Source: Bordetella parapertussis
GTDB lineage: Bacteria > Pseudomonadota > Gammaproteobacteria > Burkholderiales > Burkholderiaceae_B
Assembly: GCA_945882005.1 (NCBI GenBank)
Contig: CAMCWG010000210.1
Span: forward strand, 1-5,193
Length of the DNA: 5,193 bases
Direction: 5' to 3'
Part shown: one piece after another, positions 1 through 5,193 of the stretch
How the letters are laid out: each line of letters begins with the position of its first letter
Position numbering within the stretch: the stretch's first letter is position 1
The notes under the pieces: model-generated
Told to the model about the DNA's origin: nothing
What the model saw: the letters and a program-made list of their open reading frames with translations, nothing else
Database searches by the model: none
Program-made: the position numbers and the translations under genes

Positions 1-1332
1 CAACGCGCAAAGCAAGAGATCGACAAACGCCCTTTTGGTACACAATTAGATGTCTATGCCGATCAGTACGAGTGGATCAATCACTCGATGACACCAAGCA
101 CCATCAAAGACTCCGATTTCAGAATCGTTGTGGGTGGTCCTGACTGCACAAAGCCCGTGTCACTCTCTGTTCTCAATATCTCAGCAATGAGTTTTGGCGC
201 GCTGTCTGCGAACGCAATTCTCGCGCTCAATCAAGGGGCGCATTCAGGCGGCTTTGCGCATGACACAGGAGAAGGCGGTATCAGTCGTTACCACCGTGAG
301 CATGGCGGCGATTTGATCTGGAATATCGGCTCTGGTTATTTCGGCTGTCGCGATGAAACGGGACATTTCTCAGAAGCACACTTCATTGAGAATGCAACGC
401 GTGATCAAGTCAAAATGATCGAAATAAAATTATCACAAGGTGCAAAACCGGGTCACGGAGGAATACTGCCCGGGAGTAAAGTGACTGCAGAAATTGCAGC
501 AGCTCGCGGCGTTCAGATTGGTCAAGACTGTAACTCCCCTGCTTCCCACTCTGAATTTCATAGCCCAATCGAATTGCTTGAGTTCGTAGCGCGCCTGCGT
601 CGCTTATCTGGTGGTAAGCCCGTAGGCTTCAAACTCTGCATTGGTCATGCTTGGGAATGGTTTGCGATTGCAAAAGCAATGGTTAAAACCGGCATCACAC
701 CAGACTTCATCGTGGTGGATGGCGCCGAAGGCGGCACGGGTGCAGCACCGATTGAATTTGTTGATCACGTGGGTACACCGCTTCGCGAAGCAATTCGATT
801 GGTACACAACACACTGGTAGGCCTGAACCTTCGAGACCGTATCAGGCTAGGAGCCTCAGGCAAAGTGATCTCCGCGTTTGACATGTTGCGCGTTTTTGCG
901 CTCGGCGCTGACTGGTGCAACAGTGCGCGCGCATTTATGTTTGCCATTGGTTGTATTCAGGCCCAGCAGTGTCATACCGGCCGATGCCCGACCGGAGTCG
1001 CGACACAAGATCCTGATCGACAACGAGCGCTTGTGCCGCAGGATAAGTCAGTACGCGTCGCGCAGTTTCATCACAATACAATGCATGCCTTGGCAGAGCT
1101 GTTGCAGGCCGCGGGCCTTGAGCATCCCAAAGAAGTCACCACAAACCATATCGCCCAACGCAAAGTCGACGATCGGGTTGCGCTGATGTCTGAAACATAC
1201 AAAACCATCGCACCCGGCTCGCTACTGACTGACACGCTGAGTGAACAGGTATTTGAGTTGTGCTGGCCCCTGGCGAGTCCAGACAGTTTTAAACCACTGG
1301 AGTCACTCCCTGGGCGACTGACACCGGCCTAA
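1..1332 (+). CDS. FMN-binding glutamate synthase-family protein (GltB central/FMN domain type), 5'-truncated
   Basis: The reading frame is open from base 1, so the true start lies upstream; the ATG at 88 is internal, because family-typical residues (RPFGTQLDVY, residues 10-19 counted from base 1) precede it. 443 residues are visible. The protein resembles the synthase domain of glutamate synthase, which uses FMN and an iron-sulfur cluster to reductively form glutamate from 2-oxoglutarate and ammonia. Visible hallmarks are LNISAMSFGALSANAI near residues 57-72, a PGHGG loop at 150-154, GAEGGTGAAP at 241-250 in the FMN/substrate barrel, and Cys318-x5-Cys324-x4-Cys329, the spacing of the [3Fe-4S] ligands of GltB. 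There is no C-terminal GXGXG beta-helix domain: the protein stops about 115 residues after the last cysteine. Any N-terminal part is outside the window. Stand-alone proteins of this kind are common in proteobacteria; their real substrate and electron donor are mostly unproven, so glutamate synthesis is inferred only. Confidence 0.93.
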   Translation, partial: QRAKQEIDKRPFGTQLDVYADQYEWINHSMTPSTIKDSDFRIVVGGPDCTKPVSLSVLNISAMSFGALSANAILALNQGAHSGGFAHDTGEGGISRYHREHGGDLIWNIGSGYFGCRDETGHFSEAHFIENATRDQVKMIEIKLSQGAKPGHGGILPGSKVTAEIAAARGVQIGQDCNSPASHSEFHSPIELLEFVARLRRLSGGKPVGFKLCIGHAWEWFAIAKAMVKTGITPDFIVVDGAEGGTGAAPIEFVDHVGTPLREAIRLVHNTLVGLNLRDRIRLGASGKVISAFDMLRVFALGADWCNSARAFMFAIGCIQAQQCHTGRCPTGVATQDPDRQRALVPQDKSVRVAQFHHNTMHALAELLQAAGLEHPKEVTTNHIAQRKVDDRVALMSETYKTIAPGSLLTDTLSEQVFELCWPLASPDSFKPLESLPGRLTPA

Positions 1333-1393
1333 CCGATAGATCCCGCAAGGGAATAGCCATACATTATGAGTAAAATCAAGCTTCTCTTGCAGC

Positions 1394-1400
1394 AAAGGAA
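1394..1400 (+). promoter_or_regulatory. Ribosome binding site for the enoyl-CoA hydratase-like gene
   Basis: AAAGGAA sits 8 bases before the ATG at 1409. It is the clearest Shine-Dalgarno-like site in the window and supports that start over the out-of-frame ATG at 1366. Confidence 0.6.
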
Positions 1401-1408
1401 CACCGTCC

Positions 1409-2191
1409 ATGCCCGCCCCGCCGTCCACTTCCACTCCTACTACGCCAGAGCTTAGGGTCGATGGATCGATTGCGACAATTCGCTTGCGTAACCCCGCTTA
1501 TGCCAATCGCTTGAGCCCTGCCGATCTCGATGTCATTCGCGCGCATATCGAAGCAGTTAACGCCAACGCGCAAGTAATCGTACTTAAGTTCATTGCTGAT
1601 GGAAAATACTTCTGTAGTGGCTACGACATCTCGTCTTTGGCTGCTGACGCAGCGCCCTCGTCGATGTTCTTCGGTGATACGGTCGACATCGTCGAACGTG
1701 CCCGCCCAGTCACGATCGCGGCAATCAACGGTGGCGTCTACGGTGGCGGCACTGATTTAAGCTTAGCGTGCGATTTTCGTATCGGTGTCCCAGACGCCAA
1801 TATGTTCATGCCTGCAGCAAAATTGGGCCTGCACTTTTACCCAGGCGGTATGGTGCGCTACGTCACACGCCTCGGCTTGAATCATGCGAAGCGTCTGTTT
1901 TTAACTTGTGAAAAAATTCACGCGCCCGAAATGCTTGCGATTGGTTTCTTAAATGAAATCGTGCCGGCCGATAAACTTCATGACCGTGTAGACGCGCTCA
2001 GTGCGCAACTTGCAAGCATGGCACCGATCGCCTTAGTCGGCATCAAGAAGCACCTGAATCTAATCGCCCGAGGCGAACTCGACGATGCTGCAATTCGTGC
2101 AGCGGTATTGCACTCAGAGAGGTCTCAAGATATGAAAGAAGGCGCGCTAGCTTGGAAAGAAAAACGTAACGCCAATTTCACTGGCTCTTAA
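1409..2191 (+). CDS. Enoyl-CoA hydratase/isomerase (crotonase) family protein, atypical active site
   Basis: This 260-residue protein has the usual crotonase length and fold signature. After a Pro/Ser/Thr-rich N-terminus (2-13) come the first oxyanion-hole motif FCSGYDI (68-74), then AAINGGVYGGGTDLSLACDF (104-123) with the second oxyanion-hole glycines, and an EGALAWKEKR tail (244-253) typical of family C-termini. Family members act on acyl-CoA thioesters in the cytoplasm (hydration, double-bond shift, dehalogenation, hydrolysis and others). By hand alignment to mitochondrial enoyl-CoA hydratase, the Glu144 position is Asp116 and the Glu164 position is Ala136 (in MPAAKLGL), so neither classical catalytic glutamate is kept. 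Standard hydratase or delta3-delta2-isomerase activity should therefore not be assumed. The start is supported by AAAGGAA 8 bases upstream. It lies 76 bp after the glutamate synthase-like gene and 27 bp before the next gene, so it probably heads, or is part of, an operon. Family confidence is high; the reaction is unknown. Confidence 0.93.
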   Translation: MPAPPSTSTPTTPELRVDGSIATIRLRNPAYANRLSPADLDVIRAHIEAVNANAQVIVLKFIADGKYFCSGYDISSLAADAAPSSMFFGDTVDIVERARPVTIAAINGGVYGGGTDLSLACDFRIGVPDANMFMPAAKLGLHFYPGGMVRYVTRLGLNHAKRLFLTCEKIHAPEMLAIGFLNEIVPADKLHDRVDALSAQLASMAPIALVGIKKHLNLIARGELDDAAIRAAVLHSERSQDMKEGALAWKEKRNANFTGS

Positions 2192-2218
2192 CTTTCAATA
2201 GACGGAACCACCCTGATC

Positions 2219-3022
2219 ATGCTCAGATTACTCGCTACTTTTTTACTGTTGTTGATTGTCGCTCCCATTCATGCACAGCCCCTTAACCCAGTTTGGATCG
2301 GTCGCTGGCAGGCTGGAGACAACACTTTGATTGTGACTTCAAAAAATATCATCAATCAGGGAAAAATTTGTCGTTGGGTGAATAAAGCGCCGACAAACTT
2401 TGAAGGCTGTATCGCGCACTATGCAGCGAGCGTGAAAAAAAGTGAAATGCTTGGCCTCTTAACATCCATGCAAACAGGCATAAAAGAACAAGCATCCAAT
2501 ATGGATGCTGCTGCAAGAGCCAGCGCAACAAAGACACTACAAGCCTTAAAGCTACAACTCGATAAGCTCAGTGACGATACATTCAGAACCATCGTCACTT
2601 CAGACGCCGACTATCAAGGCTCTGGAGACTGCGGTGCCTACTACATCATGGACAAGAGCGTTCCCTATGTCGTGCGTCAGTGCGAATCAGCTGGCGCCGA
2701 ATTCGCATTAACGGTTGACCCCATGCAACGTGCGACTGCCCCAGCAGCCCTCAATGCAATCGATGGACGTTGGCACAGCCCGCAATGGAAGTATGGTTAC
2801 GAGTTGAAAGATGGCGTTGGCACAGCAACCGCCACTAACAGTGCAAAGTTCAAAGTCGGTGATGAAATTATTTATCTGAGCGTCAAGGGTAAAAACACTT
2901 TTGAAGGTGAGCAAATCTATCAGAACGGAAAATTCAATCCCATTACCGTTACCCTTCTTCCCGATGGACGATTACAGTTCAAGGGTGAAAAAAATATTTC
3001 CTGGGCTATGACACGACAATGA
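2219..3022 (+). CDS. Exported protein of unknown function
   Basis: I do not recognise this 267-residue protein. It starts with a clear Sec signal peptide: MLR, then a Leu-rich hydrophobic core (about 4-15), then an IHA|QP cleavage site after Ala19, so it is predicted periplasmic or secreted. No lipobox cysteine is seen. The mature protein has four cysteines (51, 64, 138, 155), which could form two disulfides. Residues about 65-120 are rich in Ala, Lys, Leu and Met and look like one or two amphipathic helices; the flanking parts look beta-rich with many Trp, Gly and Tyr. GRW occurs near both the N-terminal part (28-30) and the C-terminal part (183-185), hinting at two related beta units joined by the helix. 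The start has only a weak GGAA 11 bases upstream. It follows the crotonase gene by 27 bp, and its TGA overlaps the asparaginase ATG (ATGA), so it is very likely cotranscribed with both. An enzyme, inhibitor or binding role cannot be told from sequence. Confidence 0.85.
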   Translation: MLRLLATFLLLLIVAPIHAQPLNPVWIGRWQAGDNTLIVTSKNIINQGKICRWVNKAPTNFEGCIAHYAASVKKSEMLGLLTSMQTGIKEQASNMDAAARASATKTLQALKLQLDKLSDDTFRTIVTSDADYQGSGDCGAYYIMDKSVPYVVRQCESAGAEFALTVDPMQRATAPAALNAIDGRWHSPQWKYGYELKDGVGTATATNSAKFKVGDEIIYLSVKGKNTFEGEQIYQNGKFNPITVTLLPDGRLQFKGEKNISWAMTRQ

Positions 3023-4035
3023 GCACTGTAATGACTACAAAACCTAAAGTTGCACTTATTAGTACCGGCGGAACGATCACGTCTGTGAGCACCGTTGGCG
3101 AGCTCGATGTCTTTGAATACAGCTCAACTGGAATTCGGCTTGATGCGAATCAGATGTTGGAAAAATTCCATCATTGTCAAACTATTGCTGATGTGATTCC
3201 AGTCCCTTTCGACACACTGCTTTCAACAGCGGTGAGCTTTCCGGAGTGGAAACGACTTGCGCAGACCATTATGGATTTGCAAACACAGCATCCAGACCTA
3301 TCTGGCGTTGTCATTCTGCATGGCACATCTTCCATGGAAGAAACTGCCTATGCCTTGAGCCTGACATTGAAGACGGACTTACCAGTCGTTCTGACGGGCT
3401 CCCAAAGACCTGCAAGCGCCTTATCGTCCGATGCGGGATTCAATATATTCAATGCAGTGCGCATCGCGAGCACCGCCGAAGCGCGAGAAATGGGAGTCAT
3501 GATTGCGCTCAATGACGAGATCCATGCTGCACGCGAAGTCACAAAAAGCTCTAACGGCAGACTGCAGACTTTTGTGTCGCACGACTTTGGAGTACTTGGG
3601 CACGCAGATGGCGATCGAGTTGTGTTCTATCGCAAACCCGCGCGGCGACACAACCCCGATACGGAATTTGATATTCTTAAGATGTCCGTTTTCCCACGTG
3701 TTGATATCGCCTATAGCTACGCGGGTGACGATGGCGCCGCGATCAATGCCTTTGTGCAAGCCGGCGCCAAAGGTATCGTCGCAGCAGCTTTTGCGCCCGG
3801 CCTACTCACCCCACAAGAGGATATTGCGATGCGTGCTGCAGTCAAAGCAGGTGCACGCGTCGTGATCTCCTCTCGTGCAGGGTCGGGTCGCACCTTTGCG
3901 CCAACGAAATCTAAGGAAGCTGGCTACTTGCAAGCCGATAACCTTAACCCTCAAAAAGCGCGCGTACTCCTTGGAATGGCGTTGGCTGTTACGCAAGACC
4001 CGCTGCAGTTGCAGCGGATCTTTGACCAGTACTAA
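3019..4035 (+). CDS. L-asparaginase/glutaminase family (type I/II fold), cytoplasmic
   Basis: This 338-residue protein has the full length of bacterial asparaginases, which hydrolyse L-asparagine to aspartate and ammonia. The nucleophile motif STGGTIT is at 15-21 (Thr19 aligns with E. coli AnsB Thr12). The second signature is HGTSSMEETA at 101-110, with Thr103 at the AnsB Thr89 position. GSQRP follows at 127-131, and VTKSSN at 174-179 carries Lys176 at the AnsB Lys162 position. The C-terminus NPQKARVLLGMAL (310-322) and the closing IFDQY are family-typical. The AnsB Asp90 position is Ser104, and the substrate-loop region reads LSTAVSFPEW (68-77) rather than a GSQDM-like stretch, so this is a divergent subfamily. 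No signal peptide is present, in contrast to periplasmic AnsB. Translation probably starts at the ATG at 3019 by coupling to the preceding gene (4-base overlap, no clear ribosome site); an in-frame ATG at 3031 is an alternative that removes four residues. Asparagine as true substrate is likely but unproven. Confidence 0.93.
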   Translation: MSTVMTTKPKVALISTGGTITSVSTVGELDVFEYSSTGIRLDANQMLEKFHHCQTIADVIPVPFDTLLSTAVSFPEWKRLAQTIMDLQTQHPDLSGVVILHGTSSMEETAYALSLTLKTDLPVVLTGSQRPASALSSDAGFNIFNAVRIASTAEAREMGVMIALNDEIHAAREVTKSSNGRLQTFVSHDFGVLGHADGDRVVFYRKPARRHNPDTEFDILKMSVFPRVDIAYSYAGDDGAAINAFVQAGAKGIVAAAFAPGLLTPQEDIAMRAAVKAGARVVISSRAGSGRTFAPTKSKEAGYLQADNLNPQKARVLLGMALAVTQDPLQLQRIFDQY

Positions 4036-4050
4036 ACCAGCACTAAGAGT

Positions 4051-4071
4051 GGCGCTGTCTAGCTCAGCGCC
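4051..4071. terminator. Candidate bidirectional hairpin between convergent genes
   Basis: GGCGCTG (4051-4057) and CAGCGCC (4065-4071) form a perfect 7-bp GC-rich stem with a 7-base loop. It lies 15 bases after the asparaginase stop and overlaps the last codons and stop of the convergent nudC. The position fits a shared terminator, but neither strand shows a good run of T after the stem, so intrinsic termination is uncertain. Confidence 0.4.
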
Positions 4072-4823
4072 GCCTCAATAAGTTGTCGGGCGATACTGAC
4101 TGGATCTGGAAGCAATGGCAACGCGTCACGAGAAAACCAATCAGCCGCTTCGATCTCTGATGGATCTGGCGTAATCGTGCCGCCTGCGTAATCTGCGAAA
4201 TAGGCAATCATCAGCGAATTCGGAAATGGCCACGGCTGGCTCTTGAAGTAACGAAGGTTCGTGATTTCAATGCCAACCTCTTCACGCACTTCACGCACGG
4301 CGCATTGTTCGAGCGTTTCGCCCGGCTCTACGAAACCTGCTAGCGCACTAAATACACCTGGCTTGAAGTGTGGACTACGCGCGAGCAATAAGTCATTCCC
4401 ACGCTCAACGAGCACCATGACTGCAGGCGATATTCTTGGGTACGCAGTCAAGCGACAGGCGGGACACTCCATCGCAAATTCGGTGGTTTTCATCACTGTT
4501 GGGGTACCGCAGTGCCCACAGAACTGATGGTTCTTTTGCCAATCTATCATCTGCGTTGCACGACCGGCAAGCGCGAACGCCTCCGCGCCCTCAGAGCCAA
4601 AGATGCTTCGCACAGGTCGTAATTCCCCTACAAAATGCCTGGGAATTTCGTCTGTGTCGATGGCATAGCAAGGTTTGCCCTGCCACTCACCAATCAACAG
4701 AGAATGCTGTGGCGCACCAAAATCTGAGGCACGTGCTAGAGGAAATATGATTCCCGCGTCACGATCAGTTGATATAAAAACCTGATTACCATGTCGGACA
4801 ATCCAATAGGTTAAGTCGCTCAT
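4059..4823 (-). CDS. nudC: NAD(H) pyrophosphatase / NAD-capped RNA decapping hydrolase NudC
   Basis: This Nudix hydrolase cleaves the pyrophosphate of NAD(H), giving NMN(H) and AMP, and in E. coli removes 5' NAD caps from RNA, exposing a 5'-monophosphate for decay. With the ATG at 4823 it has 254 residues, close to the 257 of E. coli NudC. The zinc ribbon is complete: Cys102-x2-Cys105 (FCGHCG) and Cys120-x2-Cys123 (ECPAC). YPR follows at 128-130. The Nudix box spans 163-185, from GFVEPGE to REVREEVGI, with metal-binding Glu178, Glu181 and Glu182. SQPWPFPNS at 195-203 is the NADH-diphosphatase signature that separates NudC from other Nudix enzymes. The frame extends to a TTG at 4844, but the ATG at 4823 is preferred because GAGAG lies 5 bases before it and the protein then starts at a normal length. 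It is convergent with the asparaginase gene and divergent from the oxidoreductase gene, so it is probably transcribed alone. Confidence 0.95.
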   Translation of the reverse strand: MSDLTYWIVRHGNQVFISTDRDAGIIFPLARASDFGAPQHSLLIGEWQGKPCYAIDTDEIPRHFVGELRPVRSIFGSEGAEAFALAGRATQMIDWQKNHQFCGHCGTPTVMKTTEFAMECPACRLTAYPRISPAVMVLVERGNDLLLARSPHFKPGVFSALAGFVEPGETLEQCAVREVREEVGIEITNLRYFKSQPWPFPNSLMIAYFADYAGGTITPDPSEIEAADWFSRDALPLLPDPVSIARQLIEAALS

Positions 4824-4860
4824 TAGGGCTCTCAAAATAAACAATGCTCGCTAAGCCTCA

Positions 4861-4871
4861 TAAGAGTCTTA
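4861..4871. repeat. Short perfect palindrome in the divergent intergenic region
   Basis: TAAGA-G-TCTTA is an 11-base palindrome 38 bases upstream of the nudC ATG. An overlapping alternative pairs CTAAG (4851-4855) with CTTAG (4868-4872). It could be a small operator or a hairpin in the nudC leader, but in AT-rich sequence such short symmetry also arises by chance. Confidence 0.25.
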
Positions 4872-4887
4872 GACTAGGATTCCGTGT

Positions 4888-4915
4888 ATTGTATTCTTAA
4901 GGGCACAAGGAACAA
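4888..4915 (-). promoter_or_regulatory. Possible sigma-70 promoter for nudC
   Basis: On the minus strand TACAAT (4888-4893) matches the -10 consensus at five of six bases. A weak -35, TTGTTC (4910-4915), lies 16 bp upstream. Transcription would start near 4881, leaving a leader of about 58 bases before the ATG at 4823 that contains the 4861-4871 palindrome. The assignment rests on consensus matching by eye only. Confidence 0.3.
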
Positions 4916-4961
4916 CGCTTAAAGTCACCTTACCCAGGCTGACGCTAGCTCATAGGCAACC

Positions 4962-5193
4962 ATGAATGCACCGCTGACAAGCAAATCCCAGGCAGCTCTA
5001 GCAAAAGTAACGCTAGAGGATAAATATACCCAGCCTGCGGGGCGCGCCTTCATGAGTGGAGTGCAGGCCCTGGTCAGGTTGCCAATGCTGCAGCAAGTCC
5101 GTGATGCGTCGGCCGGCGTCAGCACAGCGGGATTCATCAGTGGCTACCGCGGCAGTCCACTTGGCGGCTACGATCAAGCCCTTTGGTCAGCAA
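4962..5193 (+). CDS. Indolepyruvate:ferredoxin oxidoreductase family protein (probable fused IorA/IorB type), 3'-truncated
   Basis: The frame opens at ATG 4962 and is still open at the window edge, giving 77 residues. The N-terminus carries VTLEDKYTQPAGRAF (16-30), then SGVQALVRLPMLQQVRDA (32-49), then STAGFISGYRGSPLGGYDQA (54-73). From memory this order is the start of the roughly 1150-residue fused indolepyruvate ferredoxin oxidoreductases of proteobacteria. These thiamine-diphosphate/iron-sulfur enzymes oxidatively decarboxylate aryl-pyruvates from aromatic amino acids to acyl-CoA, passing electrons to ferredoxin or a similar carrier. GYRGSPLGG belongs to the thiamine-diphosphate-dependent pyrimidine domain. 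The catalytic core, Fe-S motifs and gamma domain are beyond the edge, so the fusion itself cannot be seen. AGG (4954-4956) 5 bases before the ATG is a weak ribosome site. The gene is divergent from nudC with 138 bp between starts; I see no convincing plus-strand promoter there. Confidence 0.85.
   Translation, partial: MNAPLTSKSQAALAKVTLEDKYTQPAGRAFMSGVQALVRLPMLQQVRDASAGVSTAGFISGYRGSPLGGYDQALWSA

Noticed and set aside
1341..1352. TCCC-GCAA-GGGA mini-hairpin with a GNRA tetraloop just after the glutamate synthase-like gene.
   Set aside because: Only four base pairs and no T-run follows; too weak to call a terminator.
1366..1455. A 29-codon plus-strand ORF that begins in the gap before the crotonase-like gene and overlaps its start in another frame.
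   Set aside because: No ribosome binding site before its ATG, no recognisable peptide, and the AAAGGAA at 1394-1400 serves the ATG at 1409.
3421..3759. A 112-codon minus-strand open frame inside the asparaginase gene.
   Set aside because: It lies wholly opposite a strongly conserved coding sequence, has no recognisable motifs, and is best explained as a shadow frame.
4824..4844. Seven-residue N-terminal extension of NudC from a TTG at 4844.
   Set aside because: The ATG at 4823 has a closer purine-rich site and gives the normal family length; the upstream sequence has only a poorly spaced GAGG.
4929..5039. Near-identical TACCCAGGCTG and TACCCAGCCTG about 100 bases apart.
   Set aside because: Eleven bases with one mismatch, one copy inside coding sequence; consistent with chance.
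4925..5137. A 70-codon minus-strand open frame at the right edge.
   Set aside because: It overlaps the oxidoreductase N-terminus, whose plus-strand translation carries clear family motifs.
1..5193. Search by eye for a defence system, mobile element, CRISPR array, tRNA or riboswitch.
   Set aside because: No direct repeat arrays, transposase or integrase motifs, terminal inverted repeats, or RNA gene signatures were seen; the window is densely packed with metabolic genes and has no gap over 140 bp.

Overview
The window looks like a stretch of ordinary proteobacterial chromosome, most likely from a betaproteobacterium of the Burkholderiales type with moderate GC. This placement is inferred from protein style: a stand-alone FMN-binding glutamate synthase-like protein, a NudC with a complete zinc ribbon, and the start of what looks like a fused indolepyruvate:ferredoxin oxidoreductase. 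No marker gene fixes the taxonomy. I see no mobile element, tRNA, rRNA, CRISPR array or phage gene.

Layout: (1) The 3' part of an FMN/iron-sulfur glutamate synthase-like gene enters from the left edge and ends at 1332. (2) After a 76-bp gap come three closely spaced plus-strand genes: an enoyl-CoA hydratase/isomerase-fold protein (1409-2191), an unrecognised exported protein (2219-3022) and a cytoplasmic-type L-asparaginase (3019-4035). The last two overlap in an ATGA. (3) A convergent minus-strand nudC (4059-4823) follows, with a GC-rich hairpin across the junction. (4) A 138-bp divergent intergenic region separates nudC from a plus-strand gene starting at 4962 and running off the right edge. 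Its 77 visible residues match the start of the fused indolepyruvate/2-oxoacid:ferredoxin oxidoreductase family.

Functionally the region is small-molecule metabolism: glutamate and asparagine nitrogen chemistry, acyl-CoA chemistry, NAD(H)/NAD-capped-RNA hydrolysis and aromatic 2-oxoacid oxidation. The genes do not form one obvious pathway. The three-gene cluster is probably one transcript, but no shared substrate is visible.

I do not find a convincing new biological system. The points most worth a second look are the unknown exported protein coupled to the asparaginase, the enoyl-CoA hydratase-like protein that lacks both classical catalytic glutamates, and the asparaginase that has Ser where the textbook triad has Asp.
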